64,000 nucleotides of DNA from Asterella californica (GCA_036924285.1 JAYKYS010000008.1:23297001-23361000); one strand, 5' to 3'. Positions 32,617 to 44,803 are shown, counted from the first letter of the stretch. Program-made: numbers and translations. Notes: generated by a model not told the origin, from the letters alone.

Positions 32617-33093
32617 TCACAACTCAACCGAGTCCTTTTTTGAAGTCGACAACTTCTCCGTCTCAGCTCTTTGAGTCTCGTCCAACTTCTCGACTACTGA
32701 CGTAAGTAGGGCGGCCACATCGACGCACTTGTGTCCTCTTGATAGATCACCCACTCCACAACTTGGACAAGGATCTTCTCCTAGAAGATGAATTGGCACT
32801 GGTGACGATGGACCCATTTGAAGACTTAAATCAGTAAACTCCCGCTTCCCTTTAGCTCTCTCGGTTCTGATTCTAGTTGGACAATTCACTACTTTATGTC
32901 CCAACCCTCTACAGAAATAACACCACAAGTCGGTTTCTACTCTTCTCTTAGGAGATTCTACTTGAGGTTTTGTACTAGGGTTCTCAAACTCAACGATAAC
33001 CTCTTTCGAGCTCTCTCCGACACTTACTATGACATCTAAACCTTGAGGAAGGTTTCTAAGTCTAACTTTCCAATCTTTTGAACTTCCACTCAT
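32617..33093 (-). CDS. ORF0b: zinc-knuckle protein upstream of gag (A2)
   Basis: Same 158-residue ORF as in A1, from MSGSSKDW. Knuckle CYFCRGLGHKVVNC has the normal glycine. The second cysteine cluster CPSCGVGDLSRGHKC is identical. Only a small number of substitutions separate it from A1 and A3. The stop lies 213 nt before the gag ATG. Confidence 0.78.
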   Translation of the reverse strand: MSGSSKDWKVRLRNLPQGLDVIVSVGESSKEVIVEFENPSTKPQVESPKRRVETDLWCYFCRGLGHKVVNCPTRIRTERAKGKREFTDLSLQMGPSSPVPIHLLGEDPCPSCGVGDLSRGHKCVDVAALLTSVVEKLDETQRAETEKLSTSKKDSVEL

Positions 33094-33231
33094 GTTGCGT
33101 CTTCTCAACCATTAAGTGGACAAAATATCGTTGAGGAAAATAACTCTACATCACTTTCTTAACTCTTCCGAGCTTTATATTGGAAATCGTGTATTATACA
33201 TGCTATACACGAAATAAAATCTAATCTAAAA

Positions 33232-33549
33232 TTAACTATCGAAGATATGATCCTCCTCACCATCGTTTGTACTAATCACAACAGACATCTTGAACTCACT
33301 CTTGTAAAAATCCAACTCTACTTCACCAGGAGCATTTGTGGCCTCCACAGTGAATGATGCTTTAAACTCGACTTTCTTCAAATCTGTGCCAATGGTCGCG
33401 GAAGCTTCTTCGTATAGGGTAAAGAGGGCACCCCAAGTGCTATAGATGCGTGTTCGTAACTCATCTATACTTAACTTGGGCTTTTCCGTCTCTGTTCGAA
33501 CTCCTAAACGTCTCTTCTTCCACCTTGTCATTCGAACTGGATTCCCCAT
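33232..33549 (-). CDS. ORF0a: small unknown protein (A2)
   Basis: 105 residues from MGNPVRM, same length as in A1. The frame is open further upstream, but the conserved ATG shared by all three copies is the best start. Basic N terminus (KKRR), central EALRSS-equivalent DELRTRIYSTWGAL, acidic end. Function unknown. Confidence 0.75.
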   Translation of the reverse strand: MGNPVRMTRWKKRRLGVRTETEKPKLSIDELRTRIYSTWGALFTLYEEASATIGTDLKKVEFKASFTVEATNAPGEVELDFYKSEFKMSVVISTNDGEEDHIFDS

Positions 33550-34416
33550 GAAGTATCTACGAGACCTCCTTGTATGCCGAAACGTATATCTCTTAGTTGG
33601 TAAGAGATCTCTCCAAGATTTTTGTGGTCTCCAGTAGCTCAACCTCCAAGCTACTAAATCATGAAGTTTCAACAAAAACTTCCCTAATCAGAAGAGATGG
33701 TGATGACTGTACAAATTTTCAGAGAACTGAAATTTGTATATTTTCACTTCCCTCATGGTTGTCAACCCCCTCCACTTTGAAAAATTCTTTCTCCCTCTTC
33801 AGACCTCATTTTCTCATGATTTCTTTTGTCCTGGATAGCTTATCAGCCACTCTAAAACACTGGAAAGTTTCTCAGAAAAATAAAATTCACAGAAAATCTG
33901 ACAATGACTGTAAATTTTTTTCCAGATAACAGAATTCCTCAACTCTCACGAATAGACCCCCTCAACTTTGAAAATTCATTGCTCCCTCTCTAGACCACCT
34001 TTTCTTATGATTTCTTTTGTCTTAGATAGGTTATCAGCCAATCTAAAACACTGGAAAGTTTTACAGGAAAATAAAATTCACAGAAAAGTTGACAGCGACT
34101 GTACAAATTTTCCAGAGAGCAGAATTTCTAAACTCACAAATTTATCTCCTCTAATAACTTTTCTCTCCTCTTTCCCCTACAACTCTTGTTGCACACTCTT
34201 TCAACTCTCCTCAAACCCTTTCTAAGTGAACAAGATGTAAAGAATGACTTCGAACGCATCATATATCACTACGGGATACACGAAAGGTTCTAACGTTGCT
34301 AACATCGCGTTAGCTCTCTCTCCTTCCAACGTTCTCTCCATGTGCTCTCTCATAATCTCCTTTTGTCGAATATAGAACTGAACTCTAAACATCATTCAAC
34401 GATCCTTTCAAGTGAA
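33550..34416 (-). repeat. A2 leader with tandem repeats
   Basis: Non-coding leader with the same imperfect ~190-bp repeats as A1, each with the block ending cacagaaaa in plus reading (about 33880-33900 and 34075-34090). Antisense frames here are by-products of the repeats. Confidence 0.6.
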
Positions 34417-34434
34417 GTCCCGGCAACGGAACCA
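34417..34434 (-). other. A2 primer-binding site, tRNA-Glu type
   Basis: The minus strand reads TGGTTCCGTTGCCGGGAC, four bases from the 5' LTR, as in A1. Confidence 0.75.
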
Positions 34435-34438
34435 AAAA

Positions 34439-35353
34439 TGTAAACCCTCCGCGGTCCTAACGATCAACTACCCCCCGATCTCTCAACCTCCACGATCGTC
34501 ATCCACGAATCTGCAACTGTCGGGCCTGTCTCTCACTCAAGGGTCACCTCTGATGGCTTTGATGGAAGCACACCATGAATCTTGAAGGGAAAAATGCTAA
34601 GTTCACTCTCATTCATACACCCACCAACTTATCAACTAAAAATCTCCATCAACTCATCCACTAAAATCCTCCATTCTAACGACGTCTCTCAAGTTCTCAC
34701 ATGCTAAAAATATCCCACACTCTCTATATTACTCAAGTTGTCATTACGACAATGTGAAAACAAGGATGAGAAGCTCTTCTCTACTCCTCTATTTATACAT
34801 TCTAGGTTTTTACTTTGGTACCCTCCGGTAACTCAGCCGTAACTACTTTTACCGGGTTTTACTAAGATATTACTTAAGGTAAAAGCATTGATCACATGGG
34901 CTTTTTACCTTTTCAGATGGGCTTATTCCTTCAAAGTCAACAACTTCTAGAAGGATTCTGGAATATTCTCAAGGAATCTCGAATTTCCACCCCCCTCTAC
35001 ACTAGGACCCACTAAAAAGGAAACATGTGGAATCTCTTCTTGTTTTTAATGCCCACAAAGTCCACAACTTTAATCCAACCACTAATATCAAGTCAAAAAG
35101 GAGATAAGGGATACTTTCCACCTCCTTTCTACCTTTAGACAAGATGACAAGATAGTAGTGCTCACTCTTTAGCAAATATCTGAATTCTGCCAAAAGTACA
35201 GCTAAGTTTAACCATAACTAACTTTTAGCTAGTCATGACTAACTTGATATCTCCTAAAAGTACTTTGGCAGCAAATAAACATTCTCAACACTTAGTTAGA
35301 ACTAAACACCTTACTAATAGACAAACTTCCTATGTGTAACATAGGTCGTTACA
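34439..35353 (-). repeat. A2 5' LTR
   Basis: 915 bp, nearly identical to 27093-28007. TATA box (minus strand tataaatag) at 34789-34797. It is directly followed, without spacer, by the hybrid partial LTR. Confidence 0.93.
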
Positions 35354-36151
35354 GATGGCTTTGATGGAAGCACACCATGAACTTGAAGGGAAAATGCTGA
35401 GTTCACTCATTCATACACCCACAAACTTATCAACTAAAAATCTCCTTAAACACCTTAACTAAAATCCTCCATTCTAACGACGTCTCTCAAGTTCTCACAT
35501 GCTAAAAATATCCCACACTCTCTATATTACTCAAGTTGTCATTACGACAATGTGAAAACAAGGATGAGGAGCTCTTCTCTCTTCCTCTATTTATACATTC
35601 TAGGTTTTTACTTTGGTACCCTCCGGTAACTCAGCCGTAACTACTTTTACCGGGTTTTACTAAGATATTACTTAAGGTAAAAGCATTGATCACATGGGCT
35701 TTTTACCTTTTCACATGGGCTTATTCCTTCAAAGTCAACAACTTCTAGAAGGATTCTGGAATATTCTCAAGGAATCTCGAATTTCCACCCCCCTCTACAC
35801 TAGGACCCACTAAAAAGGAAACATGTGGAATCTCTTCTTGTTTTTAATGCCCACAAAGTCCACAACTTTAATCCAACCACTAATATCAAGTCAAAAAGGA
35901 GATAAGGGATACTTTCCACCTCCTTTCTACCTTTAGACAAGATGACAAGATAGTAGTGCTCACTCTTTAGCAAATATCTGAATTCTGCCAAAAGTACAGC
36001 TAAGTTTAACCATAACTAACTTTTAGCTAGTCATGACTAACTTGATATCTCCTAAAAGTACTTTGGCAGCAAATAAACATTCTCAACACTTAGTTAGAAC
36101 TAAACACCTTACTAATAGACAAACTTCCTATGTGTAACATAGGTCGTTACA
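35354..36151 (-). repeat. Extra hybrid partial LTR (798 bp)
   Basis: Begins gatggctttg and ends GGTCGTTACA, like the next unit. Up to 35714 it has the A3-type variants (gaggagctc, cttcctc, cacatggg). From the 6-C run at 35788-35793 onwards it has the A2-type variants (aaaaaggaaac, ctacctttagac, gatatctcc, caaataaac). It is therefore a recombinant of the A2 5' LTR and the split A3 LTR, as expected from an unequal crossover within 35715-35793. Confidence 0.88.
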
Positions 36152-36951
36152 GATGGCTTTGATGGAAGCACACCATGAACTTGAAGGGAAAATGCTGAGT
36201 TCACTCATTCATACACCCACAAACTTATCAACTAAAAATCTCCTTAAACACCTTAACTAAAATCCTCCATTCTAACGACGTCTCTCAAGTTCTCACATGC
36301 TAAAAATATCCCACACTCTCTATATTACTCAAGTTGTCATTACGACAATGTGAAAACAAGGATGAGGAGCTCTTCTCTCTTCCTCTATTTATACATTCTA
36401 GGTTTTTACTTTGGTACCCTCCGGTAACTCAGCCGTAACTACTTTTACCGGGTTTTACTAAGATATTACTTAAGGTAAAAGCATTGATCACATGGGCTTT
36501 TTACCTTTTCACATGGGCTTATTCCTTCAAAGTCAACAACTTCTAGAAGGATTCTGGAATATTCTCAAGGAATCTCGAATTTCCACCCCCCCTCTACACT
36601 AGGACCCACTAAAAAAGAAACATGTGGAATCTCTTCTTGTTTTTAATGCCCACAAAGTCCACAACTTTAATCCAACCACTAATATCAAGTCAAAAAGGAG
36701 ATAAGGGATACTTTCCACCTCCTTTCTACCTTTTAGACAAGATGACAAGATAGTAGTGCTCACTCTTTAGCAAATATCTGAATTCTGCCAAAAGTACAGC
36801 TAAGTTTAACCATAACTAACTTTTAGCTAGTCATGACTAACTTGATACCTCCTAAAAGTACTTTGGCAGCAATTAAACATTCTCAACACTTAGTTAGAAC
36901 TAAACACCTTACTAATAGACAAACTTCCTATGTGTAACATAGGTCGTTACA
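36152..36951 (-). repeat. A3 3' LTR, inner part (800 bp)
   Basis: Begins gatggctttg, the duplicated target of A2, and completes the 127-bp piece at 26966-27092. It carries A3-type variants throughout (7-C run, aaaaaagaaac, ttttagac, gatacctcc, caattaaac) as in the 5' LTR at 43884. Followed by the polypurine tract of A3. Confidence 0.9.
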
Positions 36952-36964
36952 TTTTACCCCCGGA

Positions 36965-39900
36965 CTAAATTTTCGCTCCGTCCTCGGAGTGAAGAGAGAA
37001 CTTTCGTCGATGAAAGAACTTCAACTTGTCATGGTTGACCCGATCGAATCTCCTTCCTCCCAACTCCTGAAGGTCATATGTGAAGTTGCTCCACACCTTA
37101 TCTACAACAAAAGGACCAAAATATCTCGGAAGAAACTTCTTCCTAGCCCTCTTGAATCTGATAGCATCATACAACATAACCCAATCTCCGACTTGAAAAG
37201 GTTTTACCTCCCTCTTGCCCAACCGTTTGTCGTAACTCTTCTTTTGATACGCCTGAGCTCGTTCCATCCGGATCATTGCTACCGCTCGGGTCTCTTCCAA
37301 CTCCATGAGTTGTTCCCTTCTTGATCTAACCACGTCTTCTCCTCTCGACCTCTTCAACTTTCGTTGAATAGTTTGAAAAGTATCCAATTCGAATTGGATT
37401 GGCAACTTGGACTCCACTCCATAAACCAGTCGAAATGGGGAGTACCCAGTAGAAGTCTTTGTTGTCGTTCGATACTCTCATAAGATGGCATGTAGCCTCT
37501 TATCCCAAGTATGTTTCGCAGTCTCAACACCAGCATCTTTGGCGAGCATCATACAAAGTGTAAGATTGGTCTTCTCCGCAAGACCATTAGCATTTGGTTT
37601 GTATGAGGTCGTTACTCGTGGCTTGATAGAAAAGTGTTGTAGCATAGCAGTAGTCATGCTCCCTACAAACTCTCCTCCTCTATCTGAGACCAACTCTAAC
37701 GGACAACCAAATCTGGTGATGATCTCTCCCATAGGAATCTACCGACTTCTGTTTCATTAGTCTCTCTCAAAGGTCTAGCCTCTACCCACTTGGTACAATA
37801 GTCAGTGACGACTACAATGTATCTATTGCCTCGAGGTGTCTTATTAAGAGGACCTACAAAGTCAATACCCCACTTCTCAAATGGTCCTAATATTGGAATT
37901 GATCTTAACGGAGGTGTTCTAGTAGACTTCAGAGCAAATGCTTGACATACATCGCAAGTTTTGCAATAGTCTAAACACTCCTTGAAAATCCCTCTCCAGT
38001 GATAACCCGCATCCAAAATCTTGAAAGCTGTTATCTTACCACCAAAGTGATCTCCGCAAACAGTGCCATCGTGAAACTCGTGCATAAGCTTGAACGCCTC
38101 CTTCTGACCAACTGCTCTCCTTAGTAACCCATCTGCTCCTTGATGAAATAGGATTCCCTCCACCATGGTGTAAGGTTTGCATCTCTTAATCAACGCATTA
38201 CGTTCTCGGGTATGCATACCTTCTGGAAAGGAGCCATTTGCAAGGAAACTCCAGATTTCCTTGTACTCGTCCGGTATCTCCTCAATGCTTGTGATGGTCA
38301 TCAGATGCTCGTCTGGAAATGAATCATCAAACGGTTCTTCTCCCTCATCATCATAAGCCCTCGACAAAAGATCAGCATTCGCATGCTTTTTCCCTGGTCT
38401 ATCTTCAATCACGTAATCGTATTCTGTTAGAAGGATCTTCCAACGAGCAATACGACCTTCGGCATTAGGCTTATTAAAGATATACTTTAAAGCCTTGTGA
38501 TCTGTGACTATGGAAAATTTCCCTCCTAGCAAGTAATGTCGAAATTTCTTCAATCCAAAGATCACCGCTAATCCTTCTCGTTCAGTCACGGAGTAATTCT
38601 TCTCCGCTGGAACCATCTGCCTACTAGCATAAGCTATAGGATGATCATGCCCATCTCCATCTAGCTGACTTAATGTACATCCGATTGCTACATTGGAGGC
38701 ATCCATATACAAAATAAATGCTTTACTCCACTCAGGTTTAGCAAGTATAGGAGCTGTCACTAATGCCTTTTTCAGCTCCTCAAATGCTTCCTTTGCCTTC
38801 TGATCATGCACTATCAAGTCAAAATCAACTCCCTTCTTCATGTACATAGTCAAAGCTATTGCTTTGTTTGAGAAGGAAAAGACAAACCTACGATAATATC
38901 CAACCATGCCAAGAAACTGCCTCAACTTTGTCAAGTTGATCGGAAATGGAAGATCCACAATCTTCTTCACCTTCTCAGGATCTACCGCAATCTCATTCTT
39001 GGAAATGATGTGCCCTAACAGCAGACCTTCTTCGCAGCCAAAGATGCACTTCTCTGGATTTAGAGAAGCGTTGGCTTGCTCCAACCGCTGCAAAACTTTG
39101 ATCACATGATCAAAGTGGTCCTCCTTTCGTCCGTACACACAGAAATCGTCAATGAAATCCCGAACAAACTTCCCTATGAATGGTTCAAACACCTTGTTCA
39201 TGAACCTTTGAAACGTGGCCGGAGCATTACACAATCCGAATGGCATCACCCGAAATGCAAATGTTCCCCAAGGAGTAGTGAAAGTAGTCAACTGTTGGTA
39301 CTCATGTGCTATCTTGATCTGGTTATACCCACTATAACCATCACCAAAGCTATACCACTCATGACCAGCAACTTCCTCCAAAATCTCATCTATAAATGGT
39401 AGAGGATAATAATCCTTCTTGGTAACTGCATTCAACTTCTTATAGTCTATGCACACTCGCAGCTTACCATTCTTCTTCTTGACAATCACAATGGGTGAAA
39501 CCCATTCTGAGTTCTCAACCTCATAGATGAAACTCACCTCCTTCAACTTGTCTATCTCCTCCTTGACCATCATCGCTGTTGTAGGATTGACCCTTCTCTG
39601 CTTCTGTCGAACTAGTCTTGCGTTCTCCTCCAATTCGATTCGATGAGTCTCGAGGGTCACCTCCTTCAAATCCTTGTAGCTGAAAGCAAACACATGGATA
39701 TATTTTCGAAATATATCTGGGAATCTACTTTTCTCCTCTTGAGTGACATTGATATCAAACTTCAGGGTAGAGAGTCTTCTCACAATCTCTACCTCACTCA
39801 ACTCTTCTTTGTCAGGATCTTTCTCCACTGCTGATCGAGGCAACAAGTCAATAGCACTAAGCTGATGTAATGATTCATCTCGACCAAATCCTTCCTCCTC

Positions 39901-40782
39901 AGACGAGGATTCTTGGTCGTAAGAATCCCCAGTATCTACTTCTGAGACACTCTGATCATCCTCCGTATCAGATTCCCAGTAGTCACTAGTGGGTCTATCA
40001 GAGTCAGAAGTCACAACTCCAACACCCGAGAGAGGAACTATCACTCTATGATCTCTAGGCCCAATCCGTAAGTATCCCTTGTGCCACCTATCTGTGGTGC
40101 GCACAGCTCTCAACCAAGGCCTACCTAGGAGCAAATCATAACTAGAGTCCTTTAACACTTGAAAGGACATCAACGTTTGAACTCCCATCACAAACACGAC
40201 CACCTTCTCTAACACACCAAGAGGTCTTACCCGTTGCTTGTTAGCCATCCCCACGACAATGCTAGCCGGGCGAGTTGGTTCCATCCCCAACTTCTTCATC
40301 AACCTCTCCGATATGGCGTTGACAGCCGATCCTCCATCCACCAATACGTTAGAGACGTAGTGACCATTCAACCGGACTTCAATCTTTGAAGCCCTAGTAC
40401 ATACCTCTGAAGCATGCACATCCACCACACCAACTCCCACAGACTTTGATGTCTTGCTCTTGGGTTTCTTCTTCTTGCTTCTCTTAGAACTCAGTCCTCC
40501 TCTGAGTTCCCTTCGTAAGCTGGGATTAAGTGCGATCAGTTGTCCAACAGTGATGTTGGCTTTCTGAGCACCCACATCTTCAACCACATCATATCCCGCT
40601 TGGGAAGATGAAATGGTGAAATCCGCCATCCCCAGCTTCCTTCTTGGCTCCCTTGGTGTACTCGAAACATTACTGGAACGAGTACTTCTACTTGCTGACT
40701 CCTCCATGAAAACCGGTTCATCAGAAAATCGAGTTCTTTTCCTTTCTTGAGCTAAAAGCTCCACCGGTGCATGAGAAGAGTT
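36965..40782 (-). pseudogene. A3 protease-RT-RNase H-integrase, two breaks in integrase
   Basis: Open for over 1000 codons from after the TGA at about 40783 to 37696: protease VLVDGGSAVNAISERL, the CAG codon that is TAG in A2, full RT with FIDDFCVYG, RNase H with ILYMDASNVAIG (Met where A2 has Thr), integrase HHCC (CGDHF; CKTCDVC) and the first catalytic D (WGIDFVGP). One G is lost near 37730, shifting the frame before the second D. The remaining core (SDRGGEF, NGLAEKT) is readable at 37478-37732, then TGA near 37477 replaces Trp. The C-terminal module follows at 36965-37476. Confidence 0.9.
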
Positions 40783-41850
40783 TCAACTCTCTCCTTTCTC
40801 GTAAATGGGATCTCGTACGACATCGATAGTAGCCACCCCCTTGTCTCGTCCTTGTGATGGATTTCCTCCACCTACATTCATTCTGACAGCTTCGGCACCT
40901 CTTGCTCCGTTGTTAGGACAATTTCGCTGGAAATGAGAACCTCCACACGTCCAACAAGTGATTCCTCCAAAGTTACCTTGGTTGCCTCCAAAGTTACCTT
41001 GATTTCCTCGGTTGGGATTGTTGTCGTAACCTCTTTGACCTCCTCCTCCACCTTTGTTCCTCCATTCTTGTAACTGCACCACGTTTATCTTGAGATCCGC
41101 AAGAGTATCGGTGATGCTCTTCAGGTCAGCATGAAAATCAGAGGTGGCAGTAGACATCGTTGTTGGGACAAACGGTCTTGGCACCACCGTTGGAGTAGGA
41201 GCTGACGTTGAAGCAATCACCAATTGTGATAGTGCAGGTGCGATCGTCGTGGTTACACCAGGAGTCGGAGTCGACACCAGAGCAGCATGATGAGGTTGGA
41301 TGATATCTCCTTCATCCAAACTCTCTTCCATATTTGTCGCAATCTTGATGGCCTCCGCTTTGGTTGCTGGCTTCTCGTACCTCACTTGGGTTCGAATTGA
41401 AGGTCTCAACCCTCCCACCAAGTTCTTGGTCAACACTGCTCCAATCCCCGCCATCGTTAACTCCACATTGTCTCCACTCTTCCGTAGGACCGTCCGAAAC
41501 CGTTGCTCCAACTTATCCACCCTTTCGGCATATTGCCGAACTTTCTCGTCGTCTCGTTACTTCAAATGAGTAAGCTCCACCATGAGCTTCTCATAACTCT
41601 CTTCTGGAAGAAATTCTTCGATGAGTGCATTACTCAACGTCTCCCATGTGTCCTCAATTGCACCAGGTGTCTTGCTCTTCACTCGGTCTTCATACCACGT
41701 AAGAGCAAAATCTTCTAAAAACTCTGGCAGTAACAACACCCATTCTTCCTTCCTTCTCACGTTGTTTCCGATGCAACCCCTTTTGAAATCTCGTACAAAT
41801 GGTTCTACATCTTCATTGTCCTTCCCATGAAACACTGGTAACTTCCCCAT
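40783..41850 (-). pseudogene. A3 gag, two nonsense mutations
   Basis: MGKLPVFHGKD start as in A2. A TAA at about 41554-41556 replaces Gln after LTHLK (C to T). A TGA at about 40780-40785 replaces Ser in the segment after the knuckle. The knuckle CWTCGGSHFQRNC is intact. Otherwise very close to A2 gag. Confidence 0.88.
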
Positions 41851-42062
41851 CTTGTAACTACTCTTCTACACTTCCAATTTTCGTGCAATAACTACTCGCT
41901 AAAAGAGCACGAACATCACCAATTCCATTCGCGAATAATCTACCATAGGTAAAATAAAAGGAAATGGTTGTAACAACACCTCTTGTGTCATCTCTTCTCC
42001 CAAGGTAATCATGAGCCTGAGTCGCATCACCGCCTTCTCCACCATCCGAATGACGATCTCCA

Positions 42063-42539
42063 TCACAACTCAGCCGAGTCCTCTTTTGAAGTCGACAACT
42101 TCTCCGTCTCAGCTCTTTGAGTCTCGTCCAACTTCTCGACTACTGACGTAAGTAGGGCGGCCACATCTACGCACTTGTGTCCTCTGGATAGATCACCCAC
42201 TCCACAACTTGGACAAGGATCTTCGCCTAGAAGATGAATTGACGCTGGTGACGATGGACCCACTCGAAGACTTAAATCAGTAAACTCCCGCTTCCCTTTA
42301 GCTCTCTCGGTTCTGATTCTAGTTGGACAATTCACTACTTTGTGTCCCAACCCTCTACAGAAATAACACCACAAGTCGGTTTCTACTCTTCTCCTCGGAG
42401 ATTCTACTTGAGGTTTAGTACTAGGGTTTTCAAACTCGACGATAATCTCTCTCGAACTTTCTCCGACACTTACTATGACATCTAAACCTTGAGGAAGGTT
42501 TCTAAGTCTAACTTTCCAATCTTTTAAATTTCCACTCAT
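42063..42539 (-). CDS. ORF0b: zinc-knuckle protein upstream of gag (A3)
   Basis: Same 158-residue ORF from MSGNLKDW, knuckle CYFCRGLGHKVVNC and second cysteine cluster intact. Open although gag and integrase of this copy are broken. Confidence 0.78.
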   Translation of the reverse strand: MSGNLKDWKVRLRNLPQGLDVIVSVGESSREIIVEFENPSTKPQVESPRRRVETDLWCYFCRGLGHKVVNCPTRIRTERAKGKREFTDLSLRVGPSSPASIHLLGEDPCPSCGVGDLSRGHKCVDVAALLTSVVEKLDETQRAETEKLSTSKEDSAEL

Positions 42540-42677
42540 GTTACACCTTCTCAACCATTAAGTGGACAAAATATCATAGAGGAAAATAATTCTACATCAC
42601 TTTCTTAACTCTTCCGAGCTTTATATTGGAAATCGTGTATTATACATGCTATACACGAAATAAAGTCTAATCTAAAA

Positions 42678-42995
42678 TTAACTATCGAAGATATGATCCT
42701 CCTCACCATCGTTTGTACTAATCACCACAGACATCTTGAACTCACTCTTGTAAAAATCCAACTCTACTTCACCAGGAGCATTTGTGGCCTCCACAGTGAA
42801 TGATGCTTTAAACTCGGCTTTCTTCAAATCTGTGCCAATGGTCGCGGAAGCTTCTTCGTATAGGGTAAAGAGGGCACCCCAAGTGCTATAGATGCGTGTT
42901 CGTAACTCATCTATACTTAACTTGGGCTTTTCCGTCTCTGTTCGAACTCCTAAACGTCTCTTCTTCCACCTTGTCATTCGAACTGGATTCCCCAT
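42678..42995 (-). CDS. ORF0a: small unknown protein (A3)
   Basis: 105 residues from MGNPVRM, differing from A2 at a single residue by eye (KKAEFK for KKVEFK). Open and same length as in A1 and A2. Confidence 0.75.
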   Translation of the reverse strand: MGNPVRMTRWKKRRLGVRTETEKPKLSIDELRTRIYSTWGALFTLYEEASATIGTDLKKAEFKASFTVEATNAPGEVELDFYKSEFKMSVVISTNDGEEDHIFDS

Positions 42996-43861
42996 GAAGT
43001 ATCTACGAGACCTCCTTGTATGCCGAAACGTATATCTCTTAGTTGGTAAGAGATCTCTCCAAGATTTTTGTGGTCTCCAGTAGCTCAACCTCCAAGCTAC
43101 TAAATCATGAAGTTTCAACAAAAACTTCCCTAATCAGAAGAGATGGTGATGACTGTACAAATTTTCAGAGAACTGAAATTTGTATATTTTCACTTCCCTC
43201 ATGGTTGTCAACCCCCTCCACTTTGAAAAATTCTTTCTCCCTCTTCAGACCTCATCTTCTCATGATTTCTTTTGTCCTGGATAGCTTATCAGCCACTCTA
43301 AAACACTGGAAAGTTTCTCAGAAAAATAAAATTCACAGAAAATCTGACAATGACTGTAAATTTTTTTCAGATAACAGAATTCCTCAACTCTCACGAATAG
43401 ACCCCCTCAACTTTGAAAATTCATTGCTCCCTCTCTAGACCACCTTTTCCTATGATTTCTTTTGTCTTAGATAGGTTATCAGCCAGTCTAAAACACTGGA
43501 AAGTATCACAGGAAAATAAAATTCACAGAAAAGTTGACAGCGACTGTACAAATTTTCCAGAGAGCAGAATTTCTAAACTCACAAATTTATCTCCTCTAAT
43601 AACTTTTCTCTCCTCCTTCCTCTACAACTCTTGTTGCACACTCTTTCAACTCTCCTCAAACCCTTTCTAAGTGAACAAGATGTAAAGAATGACTTCGAAC
43701 GCGTCATATATCACTACGGGATACACGAAAGGTTCTAACGTTGCTAACATCGCGTTAGCTCTCTCTCCTCCCAACGTTCTCTCCATGTGCTCTCTCATAA
43801 TCTCCTTTTGTCGAATATAGAACTGAACTCTAAACATCGTTCAACGATCCCTTCAAGTGAG
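42996..43861 (-). repeat. A3 leader with tandem repeats
   Basis: Same non-coding leader with ~190-bp imperfect repeats as in A1 and A2; no sense ORF. Confidence 0.6.
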
Positions 43862-43879
43862 GTCCCGGCAACGGAACCA
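43862..43879 (-). other. A3 primer-binding site, tRNA-Glu type
   Basis: The minus strand reads TGGTTCCGTTGCCGGGAC, four bases from the 5' LTR. Confidence 0.75.
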
Positions 43880-43883
43880 AAAA

Positions 43884-44803
43884 TGTAAACCCTCTGCGGT
43901 CCTATCGATCAACTACCCCCCCCCCCCCGATTTCTCAACCTCCACGATTGTCATCCACGAATCTGCAACATGTCGGGCCTGTCTCTCACTCAGGGGTCAC
44001 CTCTGATGGCTTTGATGGAAGCACACCATGAACTTGAAGGGAAAATGCTGAGTTCACTCATTCATACACCCACAAACTTATCAACTAAAAATCTCCTTAA
44101 ACACCTTAACTAAAATCCTCTATTCTAACGACGTCTCTCAAGTTCTCACATGCTAAAAATATCCCACACTCTCTATATTACTCAAGTTGTCATTACGACA
44201 ATGTGAAAACAAGGATGAGGAGCTCTTCTCTACTCCTCTATTTATACATTCTAGGTTTTTACTTTGGTACCCTCCGGTAACTCAGCCGTAACTACTTTTA
44301 CCGGGTTTTACTAAGATATTACTTAAGGTAAAAGCATTGATCACATGGGCTTTTTACCTTTTCACATGGGCTTATTCCTTCAAAGTCAAAAACTTCTAGA
44401 AGGATTCTGGAATATTCTCAAGGAATCTCGAATTTCCACCCCCCTCTACACTAGGACCCACTAAAAAGGAAACATGTGGAATCTCTTCTTGTTTTTAATG
44501 CCCACAAAGTCCACAACTTTAATCCAACCACTAATATCAAGTCAAAAAGGAGATAAGGGATACTTTCCACCTCCTTTCTACCTTTTAGACAAGATGACAA
44601 GATAGTAGTGCTCACTCTTTAGCAAATATCTGAATTCTGCCAAAAGTACAGCTAAGTTTAACCATAACTAACTTTTAGCTAGTCATGACTAACTTGATAC
44701 CTCCTAAAAGTACTTTGGCAGCAATTAAACATTCTCAACACTTAGTTAGAACTAAACACCTTACTAATAGACAAACTTCCTATGTGTAATATAGGTCGTT
44801 ACA
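43884..44803 (-). repeat. A3 5' LTR
   Basis: 920 bp, with a 13-C tract and the A3-type variants. One change in the terminal region (gtaatatagg for gtaacatagg). Followed by the target duplication gtac. Confidence 0.92.

Larger units (their letters stand above)
27093..35353 (-). mobile_element. LTR retrotransposon A2 (family A), young, integrase-deleted
   Basis: An 8.26-kb minus-strand element whose two 915-bp LTRs differ at only about three positions by eye, so it inserted recently. It lies inside the 3' LTR of A3 with target duplication gatg. It has PBS, leader, ORF0a, ORF0b, gag-protease-RT-RNase H and an integrase lacking its core. One in-frame TAG interrupts the polyprotein between protease and RT. 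Confidence 0.92.
26966..44803 (-). mobile_element. LTR retrotransposon A3 (family A) containing A2
   Basis: Outermost family-A insertion on the minus strand, flanked by gtac on both sides (26962-26965, 44804-44807). Its 3' LTR is split into 26966-27092 and 36152-36951 by A2 and an extra hybrid LTR; its 5' LTR is 43884-44803. Both outer ends share features not found in A2 (a long C-tract of 13-15, cctatcg, aacatgtcggg), which shows they belong together. The internal region (36952-43883) is full length, but gag and integrase are broken. Confidence 0.9.

Noticed and set aside
35354..36951. Assembly artefact as explanation of the tandem LTR units
   Set aside because: The two units are not identical and the first is a clear hybrid with a single switch point. 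A collapsed or duplicated contig would not give this, although only long reads can exclude it fully.
34439..36951. CRISPR-like or satellite array
   Set aside because: The units are ~800-915 bp LTRs with TG...CA ends and no unique spacers.
37354..37760. Frames antisense to A3 integrase (and equivalents in A1 and A2)
   Set aside because: The sense strand encodes recognisable integrase; the antisense frames have no domain.
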